From NCBI RefSeq assembly GCF_021922925.1, contig NZ_CP040786.1:558001-622000 (forward strand): a stretch of DNA of 64,000 nucleotides, read 5' to 3'. Under the pieces are notes generated by a model, which saw only the letters and a program-made list of their open reading frames with translations, was not told the DNA's origin and did not search any database. Made by a program: the position numbers and the translations under genes. Numbering within the stretch: the stretch's first letter is position 1; the number at the start of each line of letters is the position of its first letter. Positions 23,477-32,207 of the stretch are shown here, one piece after another. This DNA is from Clavibacter phaseoli (GTDB lineage Bacteria > Actinomycetota > Actinomycetes > Actinomycetales > Microbacteriaceae).

Positions 23477-24496
23477 ATGTCTGCACGCAGCATCCAGTGG
23501 CAGCTGGCGAAGCGCCCCACCGGCGAGCCCACCCCCGACGACGTCCGCCGCGTCGAGGTCGACCTGCCCGACCTGTCCGACGGCGAGGTCCGCGTCGAGA
23601 ACGAGTTCATCTCCGTCGACCCCTACATGCGCGGCCGCATGAACGACGTCCCGTCCTACGTGCCCCCCTTCCAGCTGGACGAGGCCATGACCGGATCCGC
23701 GGTCGGCCGCGTCGTCGAGTCCCGCTCCGACGACCTCGCGGTCGGCACGCTCGTCAGCCACTCGCTCGGCTGGCGCGACGTCGCCCAGGGCCCGGCCGCC
23801 GGCTTCCGCCCCCTGCCCGAGGTGCCCGGCGTGGCGTCGTCCGCCCACCTCGGCGTGCTCGGCCTCACGGGCCTCACCGCCTACGTCGGCCTCACCCGCA
23901 TCGCCTCCATCCAGGAGGGCGACGTCGTCTTCGTGTCCGGCGCGGCCGGCGCGGTCGGCTCCATGGTCGGCCAGATCGCCCGCCTGCTCGGCGCCTCGCG
24001 CGTCGTCGGCAGCGCCGGGTCCGCGGAGAAGGTCGAGCGCCTCACGTCGCACCTCGGCTTCGACGCCGCGTTCGACTACCACGGCGGCGACCTCGAGGCG
24101 AAGCTCGCGGAGGCCGCGCCCGACGGCATCGACCTCTACTTCGACAACGTCGGCGGCGACCACCTCTCGGCCGCGCTCGGCGCCCTCAAGGACTTCGGCC
24201 GCGTCGCCAACTGCGGGTCGATCTCGACCTACAACTCCACGGGCGAGGAGGTCGCGATCCGCAACACGGGCCGCATCGTGACGCGCGGGCTCACGCTCCG
24301 CGGCTTCACCCTCGGCAACCACCAGGACCTCGCGCCCGAGTTCGCGTCGAAGATGGGCCCGTGGCTCGCCGAGGGCCGCATCACGGCCGACGAGACCGTG
24401 ATCGACGGCATCGACCGCGCGTTCGAGGCCTTCACCGGCCTCATGCGCGGCGAGAACGTCGGGAAGATGGTCGTGCGGACCAGCGCCTCCGCCTGA
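23477..24496 (+). CDS. NADPH-dependent medium-chain reductase (CurA/enone-reductase type)
   Basis: 339 residues, zinc-free MDR family acting on double bonds of enones (curcumin reductase or leukotriene B4 dehydrogenase-like). Motifs: YMRGRMND (substrate side), VFVSGAAGAVGSMVGQIARL (cofactor loop), FDNVGGDHL and NCGSISTYN. AAGGAGACCC precedes the ATG at 23477. Its last 56 bp overlap, on the opposite strand, the 3' end of the YihY-type gene. It fits an electrophile detoxification role near the MarR/NmrA pair, which is inference. Confidence 0.9.
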   Translation: MSARSIQWQLAKRPTGEPTPDDVRRVEVDLPDLSDGEVRVENEFISVDPYMRGRMNDVPSYVPPFQLDEAMTGSAVGRVVESRSDDLAVGTLVSHSLGWRDVAQGPAAGFRPLPEVPGVASSAHLGVLGLTGLTAYVGLTRIASIQEGDVVFVSGAAGAVGSMVGQIARLLGASRVVGSAGSAEKVERLTSHLGFDAAFDYHGGDLEAKLAEAAPDGIDLYFDNVGGDHLSAALGALKDFGRVANCGSISTYNSTGEEVAIRNTGRIVTRGLTLRGFTLGNHQDLAPEFASKMGPWLAEGRITADETVIDGIDRAFEAFTGLMRGENVGKMVVRTSASA

Positions 24497-25628
24497 CCCG
24501 CACCTCCCGCGCGTCGTCCTCGGGGAGCGTCGCCGGCGCATCCGCCCGGCGCTCCTCGGCGGCCGTCGCGTCCCGTCCCGAGCGCGCCTCGCGCAGGCGC
24601 CGCCCCTCGTCCTCGAGGAGGGCGCGGCGCCGGGCGAGGCGGTCGGCGCGCGTCGTGTCCCGCACCGGCAGGCGCAGCGCGTGCTCGGCCGGGATCCCCG
24701 CCTGCAGCTGCCGGGCCCGGATGATCTCCACGTCCAGCTCGCCGCCCAGCACGAGCGACAGGTTCCCGATGTAGAGCCACAGCAGCAGCACGATCACCGC
24801 GCCGAGCACCCCGTAGGTCGACTCGTAGGTGGCCACGTGCGTCACGTACGCGACGAAGCCGGCGGTGCCGAGCGCCCACGCGACGATCGCGACGAGGCTG
24901 CCCCAGGTGAGCAGGTCCACGCGGCGACGGCGCAGGTTGGGCGTCGCGGCGTACAGCACGCCGATGATCCCCGTCAGCAGGACCACGAGCAGCGGCCACT
25001 TGATCACGGCCCACACCACGAGCGTCGTGTCGCCGAGGCCCAGCTGCTGCCCGAGCGCGCGGGCGCCGTCGTCGGTGAGCAGCAGCATGCCCACCATCAC
25101 GACGCTGACGACGAGCAGCGCGATCGTCACCCCGAGCATCAGCGCCCGGTACTTCACGAGCGGCCGGCCCTCCTCGGTCTCCTGCACGCGGTTCATCGCG
25201 CGGCCGAAGGCGGTGACGTAGGCCGCCGAGGTCCAGAGCGCGCCGAGGAAGCTGACCGTGAAGGCGACGCCCGAGCGCGGCCCGTCGGCGAGCTGCTCGA
25301 CGGGATCCCGGATCACGTCGACCGCCGAGTCGCCCAGCACCGCGGTGAGCACGCCGAGCACGCCCTCGACGCCCGCGCGCGTGTCGCCGACGACGCCGAT
25401 GAGGCTGAGCACCGCGACCGCGGCGGGCACGAGCGAGAGCGTGGAGTAGAAGGTGAGGCTCGCGGCCATGTCGATGCCGCGGTGCTTCATGAAGCCGTAG
25501 ACCGCGCGGCGGCACGCGTACCAGCCGAGCTCGCGGCCGATGCGCTGGCGCCGGTGGAGGGCGGCCTCGTCGAGCGCGGCCTGCGTCGGGGCGTCGTCGT
25601 TCTCGGCGCGGCGCGGGCGGTGGGGCAT
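24441..25628 (-). CDS. YihY/BrkB-family membrane protein
   Basis: 395 residues. Six membrane segments between about 40 and 305; family landmarks GIDMAASLTFYSTLSLVP near the start and LLLWLYIGNLSLVLGGELD at the end of the core. The C-terminal 90 residues are Arg/Glu/Asp-rich and probably disordered. The family was once called ribonuclease BN, but no nuclease role holds; function unknown. The tail overlaps the convergent reductase gene by 56 bp. CAGACT 7 nt before the ATG may be a weak leaderless -10. Confidence 0.88.
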   Translation of the reverse strand: MPHRPRRAENDDAPTQAALDEAALHRRQRIGRELGWYACRRAVYGFMKHRGIDMAASLTFYSTLSLVPAAVAVLSLIGVVGDTRAGVEGVLGVLTAVLGDSAVDVIRDPVEQLADGPRSGVAFTVSFLGALWTSAAYVTAFGRAMNRVQETEEGRPLVKYRALMLGVTIALLVVSVVMVGMLLLTDDGARALGQQLGLGDTTLVVWAVIKWPLLVVLLTGIIGVLYAATPNLRRRRVDLLTWGSLVAIVAWALGTAGFVAYVTHVATYESTYGVLGAVIVLLLWLYIGNLSLVLGGELDVEIIRARQLQAGIPAEHALRLPVRDTTRADRLARRRALLEDEGRRLREARSGRDATAAEERRADAPATLPEDDAREVRVRRRRWSARPSSRRSRRA

Positions 25629-25718
25629 GTCCGCCAGTCTGACCCACGCGCGCGACCACGGCGCCCGCCGGGCGGTCGGCGGCTGGCCGCGTCCGGCCGG
25701 GTGCGCTACACAGGGGGG

Positions 25719-27302
25719 ATGGTGCACACATCCTCCGTCGAGATCGAGCGCAAGTACGACGTCCCCGACGGGGTGCCCGTCCCGGGCTTCGCCGGCGTCG
25801 AGGGGATCGCCGAGGCGCGGGCCGCGGAGCCCGTGACCCTCGTGGCCGTCTACCTCGACACCGCGGACCACGCGCTCGCCGACCGCCGCATGATCCTCCG
25901 CCGCCGCGAGGGCGGGCACGACTCGGGCTGGCACGTGAAGCTCCCGGCCGACGGCGGCGAGGGCCGCACCGAGCTCGGCTGGCCGCTGCAGGACGGGGAC
26001 GACGGCGACGGCGCGATCCCGGGCCCCGTGCTCGACCAGGTCGCGGTGCACGTGCGCGGCCGCGAGCTCACGCCGCTCGCGCGCCTCGAGACCGTCCGCA
26101 CGACCGTCACGCTGCACGACGCGGATTGCCGCGCGGTCGCCGAGTTCGCGGACGACCGCGTCACCGGATCCGACGTCCGCGGCGGCACCGTGCGCGCCTG
26201 GCACGAGTGGGAGGTCGAGCTGCTGCCCGACGCGCCCGCGAAGCGGAAGCAGCGCACCGCGCTCCTCGACCGGATCGAGCGCCACGTCCTCGACGCCGGC
26301 GCCCGCCCGTCCGACAGCGCCTCCAAGCTCGCCCGCGCGCTCGGCGCCGACGCCCTCGGCCGCGAGGCGCCCGCGGGACCCGCGCTGCCGGATCCCGCCG
26401 CGCTCACCAAGGAGAGTTCCGCCTCCGACGTCGCCCGCGCGGTCCTCGCCCGCGGCGTCCGCGACCTCGTCGCCGCCGACCCGCACGTGCGCGCCGACGA
26501 GCACGACGCCGTGCACCGGATGCGCGTCGCCGTCCGCCGCCTCCGCAGCGCCCTCCGCACCCACCAGGACGTCATCGACCCGGCCACCACCGCGCCCGTC
26601 CGCGCCGAGCTCACCGCGCTCGGCACCGTGCTCGGCGAGGCGCGCGACATGGAGGTCCTGCGCGACCGCGTCGTCTGGTCCGTCGTGGAGCACGACACGG
26701 AGACCGTGCCCGACCGCGTGGGCGACGCCCTGCACGGCGTCCTCGACGAGCGGTACGGCCGCGCCCGCGAGCGCGTGATCCGCGCGCTCTCGTCCGCGCG
26801 CTACCTCGCCCTGCTCGACGACCTCGACCGGCTGGTCGCGGATCCGCCGCTCGCCCACGACGCGAGCGCCCCCGCGGGCCCAGCCCTGCACGCCGCCCTC
26901 CGCCGCGACGCCGAGCGGGTCGGCCGCCGGGCCGCGGTCGCGCAGGAGGCGGTCGGCGAGGCCGCGCGCACCGAGGCGCTGCACGAGGTCCGCAAGGCCG
27001 CCAAGCGCCTGCGCTACGCGGCGGAGGAGGTCAGCGGGCGCACCGTCGCGGTCCTCGGCCGGAAGACGATGCGGCTCGCCACCGCCGCCGAGGAGGTGCA
27101 CGACGAGCTCGGCGAGCACCGCGACGGCCTCGCCATGCAGCGCATCCTCCGCGAGGAGGCGAGGCGCCTCGCGGCCCGCGGCGAGGACGCCTTCGCGCTC
27201 GGCGTGCTGCACGAGGCCGAGCGGCTGCGCACCGAGTCCGCGCTCTGGCGGGCCGAGCGCGCGCTGGAGCGCCTGCTCGCGACCGCCGTCCCGGGAGCGT
27301 GA
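25719..27302 (+). CDS. CYTH-CHAD domain protein
   Basis: 527 residues. N-terminal CYTH domain (about 5-210) with its ExExK signature in SVEIERKYDV and RMILRRREGG; it binds triphosphates and divalent metal. C-terminal CHAD domain (about 240-520), helical, with its conserved histidines and basic residues in VHRMRVAVRRLRSAL and LHEVRKAAKRLRYAAE; CHAD domains bind polyphosphate. The fusion suggests inorganic polyphosphate or triphosphate metabolism. The PiT phosphate transporter two genes downstream fits that theme. GGGGGG before the ATG. Confidence 0.93.
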   Translation: MVHTSSVEIERKYDVPDGVPVPGFAGVEGIAEARAAEPVTLVAVYLDTADHALADRRMILRRREGGHDSGWHVKLPADGGEGRTELGWPLQDGDDGDGAIPGPVLDQVAVHVRGRELTPLARLETVRTTVTLHDADCRAVAEFADDRVTGSDVRGGTVRAWHEWEVELLPDAPAKRKQRTALLDRIERHVLDAGARPSDSASKLARALGADALGREAPAGPALPDPAALTKESSASDVARAVLARGVRDLVAADPHVRADEHDAVHRMRVAVRRLRSALRTHQDVIDPATTAPVRAELTALGTVLGEARDMEVLRDRVVWSVVEHDTETVPDRVGDALHGVLDERYGRARERVIRALSSARYLALLDDLDRLVADPPLAHDASAPAGPALHAALRRDAERVGRRAAVAQEAVGEAARTEALHEVRKAAKRLRYAAEEVSGRTVAVLGRKTMRLATAAEEVHDELGEHRDGLAMQRILREEARRLAARGEDAFALGVLHEAERLRTESALWRAERALERLLATAVPGA

Positions 27303-27312
27303 GGGCGGACCG

Positions 27313-27318
27313 TAAACT
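27313..27318 (+). promoter_or_regulatory. -10 box of the carboxylesterase gene (leaderless)
   Basis: TAAACT, 7 nt before the GTG at 27326. Confidence 0.5.
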
Positions 27319-27325
27319 CGACCGG

Positions 27326-28960
27326 GTGACCCCCGACGCCGAGCAGCCCACCCCGGCGTACGACCCGTCGGAGCTCGACGTGCGGGTCACGGGCGGCACC
27401 GTCCGCGGCGTGCGCGAGCGGGGGATCGAGGCCTGGCGCGGCATCCCCTTCGCGGCCCCGCCCCGCGGCGACCTGCGCTTCCGGGCCCCGCAGCCCGTCG
27501 TCGGCTGGGAGGGCGCGCGCTTCGCGCAGCACTTCGGCAAGGTCGCCCCGCAGGTCAGCGCGGGCGCGTTCATGGGCGCGCCGCAGGGTACGCCGATGGG
27601 GGAGGACTGCCTCACCGTCAACGTCATCGCGCCGTCCGGCCTCAGCCCCGACGCCGCGCGCGTGAACCGCGAGTCGCAGCTGCGCCCCGTCATGGTCTTC
27701 ATCCACGGCGGCGCCTACGTCGTCGGATCCTCGCGCGAGAACCCCGTGCAGGGCGAGGGCCTCGTCCGCCAGGGCGGCATCGTCTACGTGAGCTTCAACT
27801 ACCGGCTCGGCGCGCTCGGCTACCTCGACTTCAGCCGCTACTCCCGCCCCGAGCGCCCCATCGAGTCGAACCTCGGCCTCCGCGACCAGGTGCAGGCGCT
27901 CCGGTGGGTCCGCGACAACATCCGCGCGTTCGGCGGGGATCCCGACAACGTCACGGTGTTCGGCGAGTCCGCGGGCGGCAACGCCGTCACGACCCTCATG
28001 GCCGTGCCCGCCGCGCACGGGCTGTTCGCCCGGGCCATCGCGCAGAGCTCGCCGACGAACGCCGTCTACCCGGCCGAGCAGACCGCCCGCTGGGCCGAGG
28101 AGTTCGTCGGCCTGCTGGCCGACCGGGCGGGCCGCGCGCCCGACGACGCCGAGGCCGTGCGCCTCCTCACCTCCGCGAGCTCGTCCACGCTCGCGGCCGC
28201 CGCGAACGAGCTCATGGTGCGGACGCCCGACCAGGAGCCGGGCACCATCACGTTCAGCCCCGTCATCGACGGCGACGTGCTGCCGGAGCGCCCGCTCGAC
28301 GCGTTCAAGCACGGCCGGGCGGCGCGCGTGCCGCTCATCATCGGCACGAACGAGCGCGAGGGATCCCTGTTCACCGGCCGCCTGGACATCCTCGCGACCA
28401 CGCCGCCGCGCATCGACGCGGTCTTCGCGAAGACGGACGAGGGGCACCGCGCGGAGCTGGCGGCCCTGTATCCCGGCCTCCCGAAGCGCCGGGCCGCGCT
28501 CGACTTCGGCGGCGACTACGCCTTCTGGTTCCCGTCGATCAAGGTGGCCGAGCGCCACGCCCGCTACGCGCCGGTGCACTTCTACCGCTTCGACATCGCG
28601 CCGCGGCTCGTGCGCCTCATGGGCCTCGACGCCACGCACGGCCTGGAGCTGTTCGCGCTCTTCGACCGGATGGACTCGATGCTCGGCCGCGGCATGACCC
28701 TCCTCGGCGGCCGGCGCGCGTTCGTCGCGGCGGGCGAGCGCATGCGCATCGCCTGGCTCCGCTTCGCGCAGGACGGCAGCGTCGACGAGTCCTGGCCGCC
28801 CTACGTGGGCGGCGACGACGAGGCGCCGGGCGCCGGCCCGTCCTCCTCGGCGGCGTCGGGGGAGCGCGCGACCCTCGTCTTCGACGTGGTCGACCGCGTC
28901 GAGCACGACCCGCACGCCGAGCGCCGCGTCGCGTGGCGCGACTTCGTCCCGCACATCTGA
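27326..28960 (+). CDS. Type-B carboxylesterase/lipase
   Basis: 544 residues, alpha/beta hydrolase cleaving carboxylic esters. Family start WRGIPFAAPPRGDLRFRAP, oxyanion segment MVFIHGGAYVVGS, nucleophile Ser215 in GESAGGNA, and DATHGLELFALF holding the likely catalytic His region. No signal peptide, so probably cytoplasmic; para-nitrobenzyl-esterase-like. The GTG at 27326 is set by TAAACT 7 nt upstream and no ribosome site is visible, which predicts a leaderless message. Confidence 0.92.
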   Translation: MTPDAEQPTPAYDPSELDVRVTGGTVRGVRERGIEAWRGIPFAAPPRGDLRFRAPQPVVGWEGARFAQHFGKVAPQVSAGAFMGAPQGTPMGEDCLTVNVIAPSGLSPDAARVNRESQLRPVMVFIHGGAYVVGSSRENPVQGEGLVRQGGIVYVSFNYRLGALGYLDFSRYSRPERPIESNLGLRDQVQALRWVRDNIRAFGGDPDNVTVFGESAGGNAVTTLMAVPAAHGLFARAIAQSSPTNAVYPAEQTARWAEEFVGLLADRAGRAPDDAEAVRLLTSASSSTLAAAANELMVRTPDQEPGTITFSPVIDGDVLPERPLDAFKHGRAARVPLIIGTNEREGSLFTGRLDILATTPPRIDAVFAKTDEGHRAELAALYPGLPKRRAALDFGGDYAFWFPSIKVAERHARYAPVHFYRFDIAPRLVRLMGLDATHGLELFALFDRMDSMLGRGMTLLGGRRAFVAAGERMRIAWLRFAQDGSVDESWPPYVGGDDEAPGAGPSSSAASGERATLVFDVVDRVEHDPHAERRVAWRDFVPHI

Positions 28961-28982
28961 CGCCCGGCGCCCGGCGCGAGAT

Positions 28983-29015
28983 GTTCATCCGACCGACATC
29001 CGCCGGACGCCCGTT
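28983..29015 (+). promoter_or_regulatory. PHO-box-like direct repeats before the phosphate transporter
   Basis: Three 11-bp units in tandem: GTTCATCCGAC, CGACATCCGCC, GGACGCCCGTT. The first matches the Streptomyces PHO-box unit (GTTCAYYYRSG) at 9 of 11 positions; the other two are degenerate. It lies just upstream of the candidate -10 at 29039. Confidence 0.35.
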
Positions 29016-29038
29016 CGAGCTGGCCGTGTGCAGGCCGT

Positions 29039-29044
29039 TAGGAT
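29039..29044 (+). promoter_or_regulatory. -10 box before the pit leader frame
   Basis: TAGGAT, 8 nt before a GTG (29053) that opens an eight-codon frame. Confidence 0.45.
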
Positions 29045-29052
29045 CGACGACT

Positions 29053-29079
29053 GTGACATCCGCTCGAGGGATCCGGTAG
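29053..29079 (+). CDS. Candidate leader peptide MTSARGIR upstream of pit
   Basis: Eight codons from GTG to TAG, starting 8 nt after a TAGGAT -10, so it could be translated from a leaderless 5' end. Its TAG shares one base with the GTG of the transporter (TAGTG), the arrangement seen in translational coupling. GAGGGA, the only ribosome site for the transporter, lies inside the peptide frame. Could be chance; no conservation can be checked here. Confidence 0.35.
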   Translation: MTSARGIR

Positions 29080-30260
29080 TGGATCTCACCCTCATCGTCG
29101 TCCTGGTCATCGCCCTGGCGCTGTTCTTCGACTTCACCAACGGCTTCCACGACACGGCGAACGCGATGGCCACCCCCATCGCGACGGGTGCGCTGAAGCC
29201 GCGGGTGGCCGTCGCCATCGCCGCGGTCCTCAACCTCGTGGGCGCGTTCCTCAGCACCGAGGTCGCGAAGACCGTCTCCGGCGGCATCATCCGCGAGGGG
29301 GACGGCGGCGTGCAGATCACGCCCGCCATGATCTTCGCCGGGCTGATGGGCGCCATCGTCTGGAACCTCGTGACCTGGCTCCGCGGCCTTCCGTCGAGCT
29401 CGAGCCACGCGCTGTTCGGCGGCCTCATCGGCGCGGCCGTCGTGGGCGCTGGCCTCGGCTCGGTGGACTTCGGCGTCGTGCTGTCGAAGGTGATCCTGCC
29501 TGCGCTGCTCGCCCCCGTCATCGCCGGCCTCATCGCGTACACGACCACCAAGCTCGCGTACTCGATCACGCGCCGCTCGAGCGGTCCGAACGAGCGCGGC
29601 GGCTTCCGCTACGGACAGATCTTCACGTCATCTCTCGTGGCCCTCGCGCACGGCACCAATGACGCGCAGAAGACCATGGGCATCATCACGCTCACGCTCA
29701 TCGCGGGCGGCTTCCAGGCGGCGGGCTCCGGCCCGGAGTTCTGGGTCATCGCGGTGTGCGCCGTCGCCATCGCGCTCGGCACCTACATGGGCGGCTGGCG
29801 CATCATCCGCACGATGGGATCCGGCCTCACCGAGGTCAAGCCCGCGCAGGGCTTCAGCGCCGAGGCGTCCACCGCGGCCACCATCCTCGCGTCCAGCCAC
29901 CTCGGCTTCGCGCTCTCGACCACGCAGGTCGCGTCAGGATCCGTCATCGGCTCGGGCCTCGGCCGCCGCGGCGCGTCCGTCCGCTGGAACACGGTCGGCA
30001 AGATCGCGCTCGGCTGGCTGCTGACGCTGCCCTCGGCCGCCATCGTGGGCGCGGTCGCCGCGCTCATCGCGAGCACCGGCACGGTCGGCTTCGTCATCGA
30101 CGCGGTCGTGGGCGTCGCCGTCATCGTGTGGATCTTCTGGCGCTCGCGCCGGAACGCCGTGCACGCGAGCAACGCCATCGTCGAGGTCGACGCCGCCGGA
30201 TTCGCGGTGCGCGGACGCAAGGCCACCAAGGCCGCCCGGAAGGCCAGGGAGGCCGCATGA
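29079..30260 (+). CDS. pit: PiT-family inorganic phosphate transporter
   Basis: Low-affinity phosphate (metal-phosphate/H+) symporter of the membrane, 393 residues with about ten helices. Both family repeats are present: FTNGFHDTANAMA near residue 20 and ALAHGTNDAQKTMG near 195. The C-terminal 35 residues are basic and cytoplasmic. The GTG at 29079 is preceded by GAGGGA at 8 nt. It overlaps the small downstream membrane-protein gene by 4 nt. Confidence 0.95.
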   Translation: MDLTLIVVLVIALALFFDFTNGFHDTANAMATPIATGALKPRVAVAIAAVLNLVGAFLSTEVAKTVSGGIIREGDGGVQITPAMIFAGLMGAIVWNLVTWLRGLPSSSSHALFGGLIGAAVVGAGLGSVDFGVVLSKVILPALLAPVIAGLIAYTTTKLAYSITRRSSGPNERGGFRYGQIFTSSLVALAHGTNDAQKTMGIITLTLIAGGFQAAGSGPEFWVIAVCAVAIALGTYMGGWRIIRTMGSGLTEVKPAQGFSAEASTAATILASSHLGFALSTTQVASGSVIGSGLGRRGASVRWNTVGKIALGWLLTLPSAAIVGAVAALIASTGTVGFVIDAVVGVAVIVWIFWRSRRNAVHASNAIVEVDAAGFAVRGRKATKAARKAREAA

Positions 30261-30508
30261 TCGACTGGAGCGCGTTCCTCGTCGTCGCCGTGGCGGCCCT
30301 CGTGGGCGCCGTCGTGGTGGTGTGCCTCTTCTCGCTCGGCGTGCGGCTGCTGGCCGTGGGCACCGAGTACGACGACGAGGGCGACAAGGTCTCGGTGACG
30401 GGCATCCGCCCGCAGGCCGCGACCGTGGGCGGCTACGTCTGCTTCGCCCTCAGCGGCCTCGCCGTGCTCTACGGCGTGTACCTCATCATCCCGGCCCTGC
30501 ACTCCTGA
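30257..30508 (+). CDS. Small two-helix membrane protein coupled to the phosphate transporter
   Basis: 83 residues: helix at about 5-33 (FLVVAVAALVGAVVVVCLFSLGVRLLAV), an acidic loop (TEYDDEGDKV), and a second helix at about 53-78 (GGYVCFALSGLAVLYGVYLII). Not a named family. Its ATG overlaps the pit stop, so it is translated with the transporter and may be an accessory subunit (inference). A hairpin 9 bp past its stop ends the unit. Confidence 0.8.
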   Translation: MIDWSAFLVVAVAALVGAVVVVCLFSLGVRLLAVGTEYDDEGDKVSVTGIRPQAATVGGYVCFALSGLAVLYGVYLIIPALHS

Positions 30509-30516
30509 CCCCGGGC

Positions 30517-30547
30517 CGCGCGGATCCGGGCTGGTCCCGGCCGCGCG
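30517..30547 (+). terminator. Terminator-like hairpin after the phosphate transport pair
   Basis: 12 paired bases (CGCGCGG and CCGGG with complements) with a 2-nt bulge and a 5-nt loop CTGGT. No T-run. Confidence 0.6.
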
Positions 30548-30634
30548 TCCGCCCCTAGGCTCGATCCCGTCCCGACAAGGTCGTCGGCTCCTCCCCCTCC
30601 CGTCGTCCGACCCGACCCCTCGCGGAAGAAGCCC

Positions 30635-32110
30635 ATGACCGAAGCGCGCACGTCGTCCCCTGCTCCCGAGACCCGCGGAGGGCGCGGCGCGCTCGACCGG
30701 TTCTTCGAGATCACGAAGCGCGGCTCGACCTACGCGCGCGAGATCCGCGGCGGCGTCCTCACGTTCGTGACCATGGCGTACATCGTCGTGCTCAACCCGC
30801 TGATCCTCGGCGGCTTCAGCGCCGACGCGGCCACGCTCGACGTCGAGGGCAACTGGCTGCAGGCCACGCAGGTGGGCGCCGCGACGGCCCTCACCGCGGG
30901 CGTCATGACGATCCTGTTCGGACTCGTCGCGCGCCTCCCGTTCGCGTTCGCGGCGGGCCTCGGCATCAACTCGTTCCTCGCGGTCAGCGTCGTCGGCGAG
31001 GTCACCTGGCCGGAGGCGATGGGCCTCGTGGTCATCAACGGCCTCGTGATCGTGCTGCTCGCCACCACGGGCCTGCGCACCCTGATCTTCCGGGCCGTCC
31101 CGCGCGAGCTCAAGACCGCCATCACGGTGGGCATCGGCCTCTTCATCGCGTTCATCGGCTTCGTCGACTCCGGCTTCGTGCGCGGCACGGGCGTGCCGGC
31201 CTCGCCGCTCGCGCTCGGGATCGACGGCTCGATCGCGTCGCTGCCGACCGTCGTGTTCATCCTCGGCCTCGTGATCATGGGCGTGCTCATGGCCCGCCGC
31301 GTGCCCGGCGCGCTCCTCATCGGCATCGTCGCGACCACGCTCATCGCCATCGTCGTGGAGCAGGTCTTCCGCATCGGCCCGTCGAACACCTCGGGCGCCA
31401 CCGGCTGGAACCTCAACGCGCCCGTGCTGCCCGCGACCCCGGTCTCCCTGCCCGACCTCGGCCTCGTCGGCGCGTTCGACTTCGGCGCGTTCGGCCGCAT
31501 CGGCATCATCTCCGCCCTCATGCTCGTCTTCACGCTGGTCTTCACGAACTTCTTCGACGCCATGGGCACCATGACGGGACTCGCCAAGGCGGCGGACCTC
31601 TCCGACGAGCGCGGCGACTTCCCCCGCCTCAAGGGCGCGCTGGTCGTCGAGGGCTTCGGCGCGGTCGCGGGCGGCGCCACGTCGAGCTCGTCGAACACGG
31701 TCTTCATCGAGTCGGCCTCCGGCATCGGCGAGGGCGCCCGCACGGGCCTCGCGTCGCTCGTCACGGGCGTGCTGTTCCTCCTCGCGATGTTCTTCACGCC
31801 GCTCACGCAGGTCGTGCCGCTCGAGGTCGCGGCGGCCGCGCTGGTGATCGTCGGCACGCTCATGGCGTCGCAGATCCGCGACATCGTGTGGACGGACTTC
31901 TCGGTCGCGCTCCCCGTGTTCCTCACCGTGCTCGTCATGCCGCTCACGTACTCGATCGCCAACGGCATCGGCGTCGGCTTCCTCTCCTGGGTGCTCGTGC
32001 GCTCGTTCTCGGGCCGCATCCGCGAGGTCTCGCCGCTGCTCTGGGTCGTCTCCGCGGGGTTCCTGATCTTCTTCGCGCGCGGGCCCATCGAGCAGCTGCT
32101 GGGCGTCTGA
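30635..32110 (+). CDS. NCS2-family purine permease (AzgA/guanine-hypoxanthine type)
   Basis: 491 residues, about 12-14 membrane segments. FAAGLGINSFLA is the N-terminal family motif, and SSSSNTVFIESASGIGEGAR is the AzgA-branch substrate segment, which favours hypoxanthine or guanine over uracil or xanthine. The C-terminal cytoplasmic tail is very short. Start ATG at 30635 follows a leader of about 80 nt; a TAGGCT -10 lies at 30555. Single gene, followed 97 bp later by the Nramp-like gene. A purine salvage link with apt (59.7 kb) is possible. Confidence 0.92.
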   Translation: MTEARTSSPAPETRGGRGALDRFFEITKRGSTYAREIRGGVLTFVTMAYIVVLNPLILGGFSADAATLDVEGNWLQATQVGAATALTAGVMTILFGLVARLPFAFAAGLGINSFLAVSVVGEVTWPEAMGLVVINGLVIVLLATTGLRTLIFRAVPRELKTAITVGIGLFIAFIGFVDSGFVRGTGVPASPLALGIDGSIASLPTVVFILGLVIMGVLMARRVPGALLIGIVATTLIAIVVEQVFRIGPSNTSGATGWNLNAPVLPATPVSLPDLGLVGAFDFGAFGRIGIISALMLVFTLVFTNFFDAMGTMTGLAKAADLSDERGDFPRLKGALVVEGFGAVAGGATSSSSNTVFIESASGIGEGARTGLASLVTGVLFLLAMFFTPLTQVVPLEVAAAALVIVGTLMASQIRDIVWTDFSVALPVFLTVLVMPLTYSIANGIGVGFLSWVLVRSFSGRIREVSPLLWVVSAGFLIFFARGPIEQLLGV

Positions 32111-32207
32111 CGCGCGGCGTCGCGTCGGCGAGCGGGCCGGCGCGACGCCCTCAGCCCTGCGTAAGGTGGGACGGGACCCCCATCCGACGACGCACGGGAG
32201 CCCGCTC

